From Chloroflexota bacterium (GTDB lineage: Bacteria > Chloroflexota > Dehalococcoidia > Lucifugimonadales > GCA-002694895), in assembly GCA_002694895.1 (NCBI GenBank), contig NZNN01000034.1:4099-23593 (forward strand): a DNA stretch of 19,495 nucleotides, given 5' to 3'. This document shows positions 6,454 to 14,535 of the stretch, in pieces. The notes under the pieces were generated by a model. It worked only from the letters and a program-made list of their open reading frames with translations, ran no database searches and was not told the origin of the DNA. Every line of letters begins with the position of its first letter. The stretch's first letter is position 1. Made by a program: the position numbers and the translations under genes.

Positions 6454-7656
6454 ATGAATGAATTTGACACCATTATTATTGGAGGCGGTATAGCTGGGAG
6501 TTCTGCAGCTTTCCATCTTGCAAATAAAAATAATAGTAAAATTTTATTGATTGAGCAACAAACTATTTCTTCTGGAGCATCAGGTTTAAATGCCGGACAA
6601 ATTGGTTCAACAGGATGGGGTAATATCCCTGATCTAAGTTCATATTTAACCCATGGGAGTCTTGAGATATTTAAATCATTACAATTAGATTTAAATTACG
6701 ATATTGAATTTCGACAATCTGGTTCATTAGCAGCAATTCAGACCAAAGTTCAATATGATTTTGTTATGGATACAGTAATGAAGATGAAAAAGGTTGGTAA
6801 AACTGTAGAAATACTTTCAACTAGAGAAGCACGATCAATAGAGCCCGAAATTTCTGAAAACTTTTTAGGATTTGTATTTTACCCACTGAGAGCGCAAGCA
6901 GATCCAGTAAAATCAACTGTTGCGTTTTCAGATGCTGCATTTAAATCGGGTGTTCAAATAAACATTAACGAAGAAGTTAAAAATATAGTGCAAAATTCAG
7001 ACAATACTTATAATTTGCAAACTTCACTAAATAACTATTATTGTAAGAATCTTATTTTAGCTACAGGGGCATGGAGTAATAAATTAGGAAAATTATTAGA
7101 TCTTGATATTCCTATTATTCCGATCAGAGGCCAGATGTGGGCAACTAAACCAATATCACCCAGATTATTTAATACCTTTTCGTCATTAGAATCATCATAT
7201 GACTGGCATAATGATGACGGCTCTGATATTAATACCCCTCCGGACTTAACACATATTAGTGGTGAAAGAAAAACAAGACATTTATACGGTCGTCAAAGAA
7301 AAAATGGTGAAGTAATTTTTGGAGGTGACAGAGAAATGTTAGGTTTTAATAATGAAGTGGATTTTAATGGGATTGAATCCAATAAAAACCATGCAACTGA
7401 GATATTACCATTTTTATCAGAATTGCCTATCAGTAGAACATGGGCAGGGTTTATGCCATTTTCTATAGATGGTGAACCTATAATTGGTAAAATTCCAATT
7501 TGTAAAAATTTATATATAGTTTCTGGTTTAGCTTCATCAGGATTTGGAAGGGGACCTATGTCTGGAAAATTTATTGCAGAGTGTGTGGATTCTGGTTTCG
7601 TACCTGAAATTCTGAATGATGCTGATCCTGGAAGGTTTAAACAGTTAGCAGGATAA
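6454..7656 (+). CDS. FAD-dependent oxidoreductase of the DAO family (D-amino-acid/glycine/sarcosine oxidase type)
   Basis: A 400-residue flavoprotein with an N-terminal Rossmann motif IIIGGGIAGSSAAFHLA (GxGxxG at G10, G12, G15), the acidic end of the second strand (E34), the family segment SSGASGLNAGQIG (39-51), the second FAD motif ATGAWSNKL (203-211) and a C-terminal TWAGFMPFSIDGEPIIG (329-345). Members oxidise the C-N bond of amino acids or N-methyl amino acids in the cytoplasm or at the membrane face. Between the substrate-domain strand IPIRGQMWATKP and the RHLYGRQRKNGEVIFGG segment there are about 40 extra residues relative to a compact glycine oxidase. Substrate is unknown; D-amino acids released by the deacylase at the left edge are one speculative option. 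It is divergent from the lipoprotein gene and ends three bases from the SDR gene. Confidence 0.85.
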   Translation: MNEFDTIIIGGGIAGSSAAFHLANKNNSKILLIEQQTISSGASGLNAGQIGSTGWGNIPDLSSYLTHGSLEIFKSLQLDLNYDIEFRQSGSLAAIQTKVQYDFVMDTVMKMKKVGKTVEILSTREARSIEPEISENFLGFVFYPLRAQADPVKSTVAFSDAAFKSGVQININEEVKNIVQNSDNTYNLQTSLNNYYCKNLILATGAWSNKLGKLLDLDIPIIPIRGQMWATKPISPRLFNTFSSLESSYDWHNDDGSDINTPPDLTHISGERKTRHLYGRQRKNGEVIFGGDREMLGFNNEVDFNGIESNKNHATEILPFLSELPISRTWAGFMPFSIDGEPIIGKIPICKNLYIVSGLASSGFGRGPMSGKFIAECVDSGFVPEILNDADPGRFKQLAG

Positions 7657-7659
7657 GGA

Positions 7660-8475
7660 TTAATCCATTATTGTTCCGCCATTAATATTTAAAGATTGCC
7701 CGGTGATATTCAATGAATTATCAGAAGCAAAAAACACTACTGCGTTTCCTATGTCTTCAGAGGTCTGCTCTCTTTTAAGAGGGCAATTTTTTTCTATATA
7801 CTCAAGAAACAATTCTCTTGGAGTTATATCTTTTTTTGTTTTATCCATATTTATAGTCTTCTGAGCATTTTTCTCCCACATCGGAGTCCATATACTCCCG
7901 GGACAAAGTACATTTACATTTATGTTATTTGCAGCCCATCTTAATGCAAGAGATTGTGTTAAATTTATTACTGCTGCTTTTGATGCTGAGTAAGCGGGAT
8001 TATCTGAATTAGGAAATTTACCACCATGTGATGAAATATTTATAATTTTGCCATAATTTCGTTTTTTCATTTTTTTTGCAACTTCTTCAGATACGATAAA
8101 TGTTCCCCTGACATTTATTGAATAAGTTGAATCCCAATCTTTAATTTCAGATGCATTTGGTTTTGCAAAGCTCGCAGATCCTATTACTCCTGCAGCATTA
8201 ACCAAAATATCTGTACTTCCCATTTTTTCTTCTATTAAATTAATAGTATTTTTAACATCATTTTGCTTTGTGACATCACATTGGAACAAAGAAATTTTAG
8301 TTCCAAAACAAGAAATTTCATTACTTGTTACTTTTAATCTCTCGGAATCTATATCTATGAGTGAAATGTTGGCACCCTGTTCAGCAAGAGTTTTTGCAAT
8401 CCCTGCCCCTAATCCGCCTGCCCCACCAGTAATAATGGCTGTTTTGTTATCGAAATTTTTATAATATATTGACAT
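7660..8475 (-). CDS. Short-chain dehydrogenase/reductase (SDR)
   Basis: A 271-residue classical SDR. The cofactor motif TGxxxGxG is TGGAGGLG (16-23). D41 at the end of the second strand favours NAD(H) over NADP(H). NAAG lies at 93-96, N121 is the structural Asn, and the catalytic set is S149, Y162 and K166 (YSASK). The C-terminus ITGQSLNINGGT is typical. It is cytoplasmic and oxidises or reduces an alcohol/ketone pair; substrate cannot be assigned. About 20 residues after CPGSIWTP (191-198) form a lid segment rich in Lys. A TATAAT on the minus strand at 8481-8486, five bases before ATG, suggests a leaderless transcript. It faces the flavin monooxygenase gene divergently across 65 bases. Confidence 0.9.
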   Translation of the reverse strand: MSIYYKNFDNKTAIITGGAGGLGAGIAKTLAEQGANISLIDIDSERLKVTSNEISCFGTKISLFQCDVTKQNDVKNTINLIEEKMGSTDILVNAAGVIGSASFAKPNASEIKDWDSTYSINVRGTFIVSEEVAKKMKKRNYGKIINISSHGGKFPNSDNPAYSASKAAVINLTQSLALRWAANNINVNVLCPGSIWTPMWEKNAQKTINMDKTKKDITPRELFLEYIEKNCPLKREQTSEDIGNAVVFFASDNSLNITGQSLNINGGTIMD

Positions 8476-8480
8476 GATTT

Positions 8481-8486
8481 ATTATA
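8481..8486 (-). promoter_or_regulatory. TATAAT box five bases upstream of the SDR start
   Basis: A perfect -10 hexamer read on the minus strand, with transcription expected to begin at or next to the A of the ATG (8475). No convincing -35 is present (ATAAAT-like at 8504-8509). This fits a leaderless mRNA, but such hexamers are common in A/T-rich DNA. Confidence 0.4.
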
Positions 8487-8489
8487 ACT

Positions 8490-8534
8490 ATTAATTAAAA
8501 TACATTTATACATTAATATAAATTAATTAAAATA
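8490..8534. repeat. 13-bp direct repeat in the SDR/monooxygenase divergent promoter
   Basis: ATTAATTAAAATA occurs exactly at 8490-8502 and 8522-8534, 32 bases start to start, about three DNA turns. Each copy holds the palindrome TTAATTAA and a TAAAAT box; the second box (8528-8533) lies seven bases before the ATG at 8541. It may be a pair of binding sites, or chance in A/T-only sequence. Confidence 0.4.
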
Positions 8535-8540
8535 ATTCAT

Positions 8541-10328
8541 ATGGAAACTCAAGTGATAAATGATTGGTTAGTAAAATTTGAAAAATCAATAAAAGAAAAA
8601 GATATTGATGCAATTTTAGACTTGTTTGATAAAGAAACTTATTGGAGAGATTTAATTTCCTTTACCTGGAATATCATTACTTTAGAATCAAAAGAAGATA
8701 TTTCTTTAATGTTAAATAAAACTATTGATAAGATTAATCCTGAAAATTTTAAAATCCAAGAAATGTTAACTAGTAATAGTGATGTACATGAAGCTCGGTT
8801 TACATTTGAAACTATAACTTCAAAATGTATCGGTCATATTAGATTAATAAATGGTAAGTGTAAAACTTTGTTAACACTTACTGACTCATTAAAAGATTAT
8901 GAGGAAAAGAAAGGATATAAAAGAGAATTAGGTACTGAATTTGGCTTTTTTAAAGACCGTAAAAATTGGCTTGAAAATAGAAATATTGAAATACAAAATC
9001 TTGAAGAAAATAAAAACCCATATTGCTTGATAGTTGGAGGAGGGCAGGGAGGAATAGCTTTAGCAGCAAGATTAAGACAATTAAATGTACCAACTATAGT
9101 TATAGATAAGAATCAGAACCCTGGAGATTCTTGGAGAAATAGATATCATTCATTATGTCTGCACGATACAGTTTGGTATGATCATATGCCTTATTTACCT
9201 TTCCCGGATCACTGGCCTATCTTTTCTCCGAAAGATAAAATTGGAGACTGGCTCGAAATGTATACGAAAATAATGGAAATAAATTATTGGGGATCTACAG
9301 AATGTTTAAATGCATCTTATGACCAGAAAAAGCAAACATGGGAAGTCATTGCTGACAGAGAAGGGCAGGAGATAAAACTAACTCCCAGGCATTTGATTTT
9401 GGCAACAGGTATGTCCGGGATGCCACAATTTCCAGATATAAAAAATATCGACAAATTCAAGGGTGATTATTGTCATTCAAGCGGATTTAAAAATGGACTT
9501 GAATATCGTGGAAAGAACGCAGTTATTGTTGGCTCTAATAACTCAGCTCATGACATAGCTGCTGAATTATGGGAACAAGGTGCAGCCAATGTTACTATGA
9601 TTCAAAGATCATCTACTACAGTCGCAAAATCTAAAACATTAACTGAATTATCCAATAATGGGGTTTATTCTGAAAACGCTGCACGGGCAGGTATTACAAC
9701 AAATATTGCTGACATAACTGTTGCTTCAACTCCCTATAAATTAATACACGTTGACGGCCAAAAAACGGTAAAAAAATTGAAAGATATCGATAAACAATTT
9801 TATACTAAATTAGAGAAAAGTGGATTTAAGTTTGATTGGGGTGAAGATGAATCAGGATTATCGGTTAAATATCTCAGACGTGGTTCCGGCTATTATATAG
9901 ATGTTGGAGGCTCTGATCTTATTATTAATGGGGAAATAAAATTAGAGAGCCCTGCAGAAGTAAAAGAATTTAGAGAAAATTCAGTTGTATTAAGTAATGG
10001 CAAGGAAATTAAAGCAGATTTAGTTGTATTTGCAACAGGATATGGATCAATGAACGGATGGGCAGCCAAACTCATTTCTCAGGAAGTAGCAGACAAAGTA
10101 GGGAAATGTTGGGGACTTGGATCAGATACAAAAAATGATCCAGGGCCATGGGAAGGAGAGTTAAGAAATATGTGGAAGCCTACACATCAGGAAGCATTAT
10201 GGTTTCACGGAGGTAATCTTGCACAATCAAGACATTATTCAAAATATCTTACTTTTCAACTGAAAGCCAGATATGAAAATATCCCTTTTGAAGTATACGG
10301 CATACCAAAAGTAAATCATCTAAGCTAA
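8541..10328 (+). CDS. NTF2/SnoaL-like domain fused to an FMO-type flavin monooxygenase
   Basis: A 595-residue two-domain protein. Residues 1-130 look like an NTF2/SnoaL-type cone fold (helical start with DIDAILDLFDKETYWRDL, then beta-rich). From 160 on it is a class B flavoprotein monooxygenase: FAD motif CLIVGGGQGGIALAARL (G166, G168, G171), NADPH motif AVIVGSNNSAHDIAAELW (G331), the FMO fingerprint FxGxxxHxxxF (F306, G308, H312, F316), and a C-terminal VVFATGYGSMNGW. GDSWRNRYHSLCLHD follows the FAD motif as in YUCCA-like bacterial enzymes. Members insert one oxygen atom into N-, S- or carbonyl substrates using NADPH; the substrate here is unknown. No Shine-Dalgarno site; TAAAAT at 8528-8533 suggests a leaderless start. 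The last nine bases overlap the convergent hydrolase gene. Confidence 0.88.
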   Translation: METQVINDWLVKFEKSIKEKDIDAILDLFDKETYWRDLISFTWNIITLESKEDISLMLNKTIDKINPENFKIQEMLTSNSDVHEARFTFETITSKCIGHIRLINGKCKTLLTLTDSLKDYEEKKGYKRELGTEFGFFKDRKNWLENRNIEIQNLEENKNPYCLIVGGGQGGIALAARLRQLNVPTIVIDKNQNPGDSWRNRYHSLCLHDTVWYDHMPYLPFPDHWPIFSPKDKIGDWLEMYTKIMEINYWGSTECLNASYDQKKQTWEVIADREGQEIKLTPRHLILATGMSGMPQFPDIKNIDKFKGDYCHSSGFKNGLEYRGKNAVIVGSNNSAHDIAAELWEQGAANVTMIQRSSTTVAKSKTLTELSNNGVYSENAARAGITTNIADITVASTPYKLIHVDGQKTVKKLKDIDKQFYTKLEKSGFKFDWGEDESGLSVKYLRRGSGYYIDVGGSDLIINGEIKLESPAEVKEFRENSVVLSNGKEIKADLVVFATGYGSMNGWAAKLISQEVADKVGKCWGLGSDTKNDPGPWEGELRNMWKPTHQEALWFHGGNLAQSRHYSKYLTFQLKARYENIPFEVYGIPKVNHLS

Positions 10329-11105
10329 TTTTTGTAACCACTTACTAAATGTTTTATCCCAAGATACATTTTTTTTATTCATTGCATTTGGTTCATGATA
10401 ATGATCTACATCTTTAAAGGTATATATCATGTTTCTATTATTGTTATCTTTTATTTTGGAATAAAAATCTTTTGATTGATCAATATAAATTTGTTCTTCT
10501 AGTTCTGTATAAGTTAAAAGGATAGGAATTTTGATTTCTTCATTATCATATATGGGACTTATTGATTTAGATGAAATATTTTTGGTGATTATTTGCTCAA
10601 CATACTTTTTTGTATATTTGGTTAAATCATAAACACCACTTGATAGAATCAATCCATTGATTTGGTTATGTTTACTTGCATAATATGCGAGGTGTGCACC
10701 TGCACTATGTCCTGCAAGGATTATATCTATATTTTCTCCATATTGTTTTTTGATAAAATTTATACTGTTATTTATATCTTCTATTTGTTCCTTAAATTTT
10801 GATTTGGGAGCTAATCTATACCCTGGAACTATCAGATTCAAATTGTAATTTTTAAAATATTCATACGTAAATAACATCCATTCAGGATATCCAAACTCCC
10901 AAGCTCCGCCATGGATATTGAATAAAAAAATATTATTAATATCTATTTGTTTTGGGAAGGCATAAATTCTTTGTGCTTTATCAGGCCCATACTGGAAAAA
11001 GTTTGAATATTTTCCCTTTCTATATTTATCTGATTTAATTAATACAGATTCAGCCCAGGCATCTGCAGCAGGGCTCATAGGAGGTTGATCATCGAATTCA
11101 ATCAT
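10320..11105 (-). CDS. Alpha/beta hydrolase, arylformamidase/BD-FAE-like
   Basis: A 261-residue alpha/beta hydrolase. HGGAW (65-69) is the oxyanion-hole motif HGGxW typical of kynurenine formamidase and related esterases. The nucleophile elbow is GHSAGAHLA with S134; the base is His in the C-terminal DVDHYHEP; the acid is probably in LLTYTELEEQ, where an Asp is usual and a Glu appears instead. VPGYRLAPKSKF (93-104) is also typical. Members split N-formyl-kynurenine or short esters in the cytoplasm. No other tryptophan-degradation gene is present, so general esterase or amidase activity is equally possible. It overlaps the upstream repair gene by eight bases (11098-11105), so the two are translated from one message, and its 3' end overlaps the monooxygenase gene by nine bases. 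Confidence 0.78.
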   Translation of the reverse strand: MIEFDDQPPMSPAADAWAESVLIKSDKYRKGKYSNFFQYGPDKAQRIYAFPKQIDINNIFLFNIHGGAWEFGYPEWMLFTYEYFKNYNLNLIVPGYRLAPKSKFKEQIEDINNSINFIKKQYGENIDIILAGHSAGAHLAYYASKHNQINGLILSSGVYDLTKYTKKYVEQIITKNISSKSISPIYDNEEIKIPILLTYTELEEQIYIDQSKDFYSKIKDNNNRNMIYTFKDVDHYHEPNAMNKKNVSWDKTFSKWLQKLA

Positions 11106-11586
11106 TTTTTTGTTCTAACTCCAATAAATAATCTTTTCTGCCTAGACCACCTCCATAACCAACTAGTTTTCCTGATTTTCCTATTACTCTGTGGCAAGGA
11201 ACAATTATGCTTATTGGGTTTGCATTATTTGCATTCCCAATAGCTCTTGAAGCTTTTGGATTTCCAATGAGTTTTGCCTGATCTGAATAACTTACAGTTT
11301 TCGCATAGGGTATTTTTTTTAGTGCTTCCCAAGCTTTGAGTTGAAAATTCGTTCCTGATAAATCTAAAGGAATATTAAAATGTTTTCTTTTGCCGTTAAA
11401 ATATTCAGTTAATTGTAAAATAGTTTTTTCAATAATAATATTTTTTTTATTTTCATAAATTACATCATTTTTATTCCAATCTTTCAATCTTTCAAAACTA
11501 TGATGTATTGCTGTTAGTGCCTTGCTATTTGCTGCTAAATGTAAAGGCCCAATAGGAGAATCAATTTGATAGTAATAACTGTTCAT
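11098..11586 (-). CDS. ogt: Methylated-DNA--protein-cysteine methyltransferase
   Basis: A 162-residue protein of Ogt/MGMT type. The active site is PCHRV with C131, which accepts the methyl group from O6-methylguanine and is consumed. The helix-turn-helix recognition segment SRAIGNANNANP carries the arginine finger R114. FQLKAWEALKKIPYAKTVSYSDQAKLIGNPKA and the C-terminal LVGYGGGLGRKDYLLELE are standard. A short N-terminal ribonuclease-like domain starts SPIGPLHLAA. There is no AdaA methylphosphotriester domain, so it is a repair enzyme and not a regulator. It is first in a two-gene unit with the formamidase-like hydrolase, a pairing that need not be functional. A TATACA box on the minus strand (11603-11608) is a possible promoter. 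Confidence 0.93.
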   Translation of the reverse strand: MNSYYYQIDSPIGPLHLAANSKALTAIHHSFERLKDWNKNDVIYENKKNIIIEKTILQLTEYFNGKRKHFNIPLDLSGTNFQLKAWEALKKIPYAKTVSYSDQAKLIGNPKASRAIGNANNANPISIIVPCHRVIGKSGKLVGYGGGLGRKDYLLELEQKND

Positions 11587-11656
11587 TTTTTTAAATGATC
11601 CCTGTATATTTGTTGTATGATGAAATTACCAAAGATTATTATATCAAACCAAATAT

Positions 11657-11661
11657 GGGAG
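11657..11661 (+). promoter_or_regulatory. Shine-Dalgarno site that sets the amidase start
   Basis: GGGAG ends five bases before the ATG at 11667. The longer open frame from 11595 has no ribosome-binding site, and its extra 24 residues do not resemble the start of amidase-signature proteins. A TATTAT box at 11637-11642 would place the transcription start near 11649, downstream of that first ATG. Confidence 0.65.
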
Positions 11662-11666
11662 TCAAA

Positions 11667-13154
11667 ATGAATGATAAAGAAATTTTATATCAATCATTAG
11701 TTGAAATTAAAAAGTTAATTACCAATAAAGAATTATCACCAGTTGAATTAACAGAAATGGCATTGGAAAGGATAGAAGAAACCAATGATAAAACGAATGC
11801 TTTTTTAAATGTATATCCTGAAATGGCAATTAATGATGCAAAAAAAGTTGAACAAAAGATAATAAACGGAGAATCTTTAGGTCTGATGGCAGGAATCCCT
11901 ACTTCAATAAAAGATCTAGAACCGGTTAAAGATATGATTACAACAAAAGGTTCTTTACCAAGCAAAGATGAAATTTCAGATATAGATCAAATCGGTGTGG
12001 AAAGAATAAAAGAACATGATGGAATAATTTTAGGTAAAACAAATGTACCTGAAGCAGGATCAAGTGGAACTACAGAAAATAAATTGGGAGATGATTGTCG
12101 AAATCCTTGGAATTTGGATCATACTGCAGGAGGTTCAAGTGGTGGGACAGGAGCTTCAGTTGCATCAGGAGTAACACCTGTTGCACAGGGTTCAGATGGA
12201 GGTGGTTCTATTAGAATCCCATCTTCTTTCTGTGGCATATATGGTATAAAAGGAACACAGGGCAGAATTCCTAGAAGACATGCTGGATTATCAAGCTGGC
12301 ACCCTGTTAATTTTTCATGTATGGGGCCAATGAGTAGATATGTTATTGATAGCGCAATGATGATGCAAGCTATGGCTGGACCTCATCCAGATGCTGAGTC
12401 GGGAACTATACAGACTGCACCCCCAGATTTTATATCAAATATAGAAAAAGGTATTTCTGGTAAGAAAATCGCATGGTCTCAAGATTTTGGTTGTAGACCA
12501 ATTCACCCTGATGTTAAAACAAATACTCAAAACGCTGTGAAAGTATTTGAAGATCTTGGAGCTAAAGTAGAATCATTTGATTTTACTTTTAATTTAGATG
12601 ACTTGGAAGAACCGATAATGAAAGTATTAGGATTTGCATCAAGATATGCAGGAGGAGGAGAAGATATACTTAAAAAAGATCCAGATGCTTTTATGCCTCA
12701 TGTATTTAATACATATTTAAGAGGTAAAGAAGTAAGAGCAGATGACTATGTTCGGGCCTTGGCAAAACTATATGAATATAGAGCTTATGTAGAATCAATT
12801 TTTGAAGAATATGATTTTATTAGTGCTCCTACTATGGCAATCCCTGCTAATAAAATAAATGAAAGAGCATTTTTCGAAAATGGAAAAGTTATATTTAAAG
12901 AATGGAATGATGAGATAAAATTTCATAGTAATGACCATGATTTTTCTACATGGAATTATGTTTACCATGCAATGACATCTTTGTTTAATTGGAGTGGGAA
13001 CCCAGCTGCTACTCTTCCTGCCGGTTTTTCTAAGGATGGATTACCTACAGGATTGCAGATTATTGGTAAAAAAGAAAATGAAGTAGGTGTTCTTCAAGCT
13101 TCAAGGGCATATGAGATTGCTCGCCCTTGGCACGAAGATAAACCAAATATTTAA
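11667..13154 (+). CDS. Amidase-signature family amidase
   Basis: A 495-residue enzyme when started at 11667 (see the Shine-Dalgarno site at 11657). The catalytic triad Ser-cisSer-Lys is complete: K82 in GIPTSIKD, cis-S157 in AGGSSGGTGA, and nucleophile S181 in GSDGGGSIRIPSSFCG, with the same 75- and 24-residue spacings as FAAH. NPWNLDHTAGG precedes the signature, and the C-terminal PAATLPAGFSKDGLPTGLQIIGKK segment is typical. Members hydrolyse aryl or alkyl amides, or glutamine/aspartate amides in GatA. GatA is unlikely because no gatB or gatC is adjacent and the substrate loop differs. It is probably cytoplasmic (no signal peptide) and probably releases ammonia from an organic amide. It is divergent from ogt across 80 bases and followed by a probable terminator. 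Confidence 0.88.
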   Translation: MNDKEILYQSLVEIKKLITNKELSPVELTEMALERIEETNDKTNAFLNVYPEMAINDAKKVEQKIINGESLGLMAGIPTSIKDLEPVKDMITTKGSLPSKDEISDIDQIGVERIKEHDGIILGKTNVPEAGSSGTTENKLGDDCRNPWNLDHTAGGSSGGTGASVASGVTPVAQGSDGGGSIRIPSSFCGIYGIKGTQGRIPRRHAGLSSWHPVNFSCMGPMSRYVIDSAMMMQAMAGPHPDAESGTIQTAPPDFISNIEKGISGKKIAWSQDFGCRPIHPDVKTNTQNAVKVFEDLGAKVESFDFTFNLDDLEEPIMKVLGFASRYAGGGEDILKKDPDAFMPHVFNTYLRGKEVRADDYVRALAKLYEYRAYVESIFEEYDFISAPTMAIPANKINERAFFENGKVIFKEWNDEIKFHSNDHDFSTWNYVYHAMTSLFNWSGNPAATLPAGFSKDGLPTGLQIIGKKENEVGVLQASRAYEIARPWHEDKPNI

Positions 13155-13218
13155 TATCAGGCTAAGTATTTTTCTTTCAATAGAGTAGGGCATTAATTAG
13201 AAATATCCCAAAATAAAT

Positions 13219-13249
13219 CCCAAATACTCTTAAGGTATAGGGCTTTTTT
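13219..13249 (+). terminator. Probable intrinsic terminator after the amidase gene
   Basis: Stem: CCC (13219-13221) with GGG (13240-13242), a 2x1 A-rich internal loop, then ATACT (13224-13228) with GGTAT (13234-13238), closing a five-base loop; one base later comes a run of six T (13244-13249). It lies 65 bases after the amidase stop and separates it from the downstream dehydrogenase gene. The stem is modest. Confidence 0.5.
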
Positions 13250-13276
13250 AGAATTATATTAGGTAAACACTAAATT

Positions 13277-13282
13277 TATAAT
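13277..13282 (+). promoter_or_regulatory. TATAAT box six bases upstream of the quinoprotein dehydrogenase start
   Basis: A perfect -10 hexamer followed by six A/T bases and then the ATG at 13289, so the mRNA should begin at or very near the start codon. No Shine-Dalgarno site or good -35 is visible. Confidence 0.42.
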
Positions 13283-13288
13283 ATATAT

Positions 13289-14515
13289 ATGATAAGACTG
13301 CCAATAACATTAATAATTATTTTTGCCATTTCAAGTTGTTTATTTCAAGAAACTGATATTATTGACAAAGAAAAAATTATATCCAATACATTGATAGTTT
13401 CTTCAGAAGATTTGATAAGGGATTACAGGAAATATCCTCATGATGATTCAAACATACTACTCTCTGAAATAAAACTTGATTATAAATTTGACCAACCATG
13501 GGGAATTGAATTTCTCAATGACAACTCTATAATTTTAACTGAAAAAAAAGGATATCTATCCCACATTAATCTCAAAACAAAAACAGTTCATCGTGTCAAA
13601 CACAACATACCATCTATACAAGAAGGACAAGGAGGATTATTAGACCTTTTATATCACAAAGATTTTCTTTATCTTTCATTCACAATAAAAAATAACCAAG
13701 GAAAGACTACCACAGCGATAGGAAGGGGAAAATTTACTGAACCTTTCAAAGAACTTAAAAACTTTCAAATAATTTTCACTGCACTTCCGTTCATCAACGA
13801 TGGAAAACATTTTGGGTCAAGACTGTTAATACTGAATGAGCATCTTTACGCATCAATTGGTGAGAGAGGGCAAGGTTCCATTGCTCAAGATCCTCAAGCA
13901 CATCCAGGCAGTATCATACGAATAAACTTAAACGGAACAATTCCAAGTGATAATCCTTTTTCAAAAGAAAAAAAAGAATGGTTACCAGAAATTTTTCAAA
14001 TTGGAGTGAGAAATCCTCAGGGTATGGCAATATCACCTGATAACCAGATATACATTTCTAATCATGGGGCAAAAGGAGGGGATTTTATAGGAAAGATAAA
14101 AGGGGGAGGAAATTACGGATGGAATGAAATTGGGTGGGGTGGAACTAACTATATAGGAACTAAAATTGGAACAGGACAATCATTTAAGCCTGAATTTACC
14201 ACTCCTATTTTAACTTGGGTTCCTTCAATAGCTCCTAGTGATATAGTTTTTTATTTAGGAGATGAATTTCCTGAATGGAATGGTAATCTATTAATCACGT
14301 CTCTTAAATATAAAATGCTAATAAAAATAGCTTTAAAAGAACATAAGGTCAAAACTGAATTAATCATATTAAAGGATAAAATTGGCAGGATAAGAGATGT
14401 TGATATAAATTCTAAAGGGGAGATTTTTTTGATCACTGACGAAAAGAATTCTTCAATCTGGAAACTTACAAAAACTGAAAAACTCAAAATTACAGATGTA
14501 ATTTCTAAATATTAA
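13289..14515 (+). CDS. PQQ-dependent glucose/sorbosone dehydrogenase-family lipoprotein (YliI-like)
   Basis: A 408-residue protein with a lipoprotein signal (hydrophobic 4-14, lipobox AISSC, C17). It is followed by a six-bladed propeller of the GSDH family (about 58-395). Family signatures: PWGIEFLNDN (70-79), GGLLDLLYH, HFGSR (174-178) with H174 matching the catalytic base, IGERGQGSIAQD, RNPQGMAISP (241-250), NHGAKGGD, GGGNYGWNE, and a C-terminal GRIRDVDINSKGEIFLITDE. It should act outside the cytoplasmic membrane and oxidise an aldose or alcohol, passing electrons through PQQ. No pqq genes are in the window, so cofactor supply is unknown; some GSDH-family proteins lack activity. It converges on the M19 gene with a 20-base gap. 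Confidence 0.85.
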   Translation: MIRLPITLIIIFAISSCLFQETDIIDKEKIISNTLIVSSEDLIRDYRKYPHDDSNILLSEIKLDYKFDQPWGIEFLNDNSIILTEKKGYLSHINLKTKTVHRVKHNIPSIQEGQGGLLDLLYHKDFLYLSFTIKNNQGKTTTAIGRGKFTEPFKELKNFQIIFTALPFINDGKHFGSRLLILNEHLYASIGERGQGSIAQDPQAHPGSIIRINLNGTIPSDNPFSKEKKEWLPEIFQIGVRNPQGMAISPDNQIYISNHGAKGGDFIGKIKGGGNYGWNEIGWGGTNYIGTKIGTGQSFKPEFTTPILTWVPSIAPSDIVFYLGDEFPEWNGNLLITSLKYKMLIKIALKEHKVKTELIILKDKIGRIRDVDINSKGEIFLITDEKNSSIWKLTKTEKLKITDVISKY

Positions 14516-14535
14516 TAACGCTTTATAATTATGTA

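Noticed and set aside
11595-11666. N-terminal 24-residue extension of the amidase
   Set aside because: There is no ribosome-binding site, no family similarity, and a better start with GGGAG exists at 11667.
13289-14515. Quinoprotein gene as a recent foreign insertion because its plus strand seems slightly richer in A and C
   Set aside because: The difference is small by eye, no flanking repeats or mobility genes are present, and no count was made.
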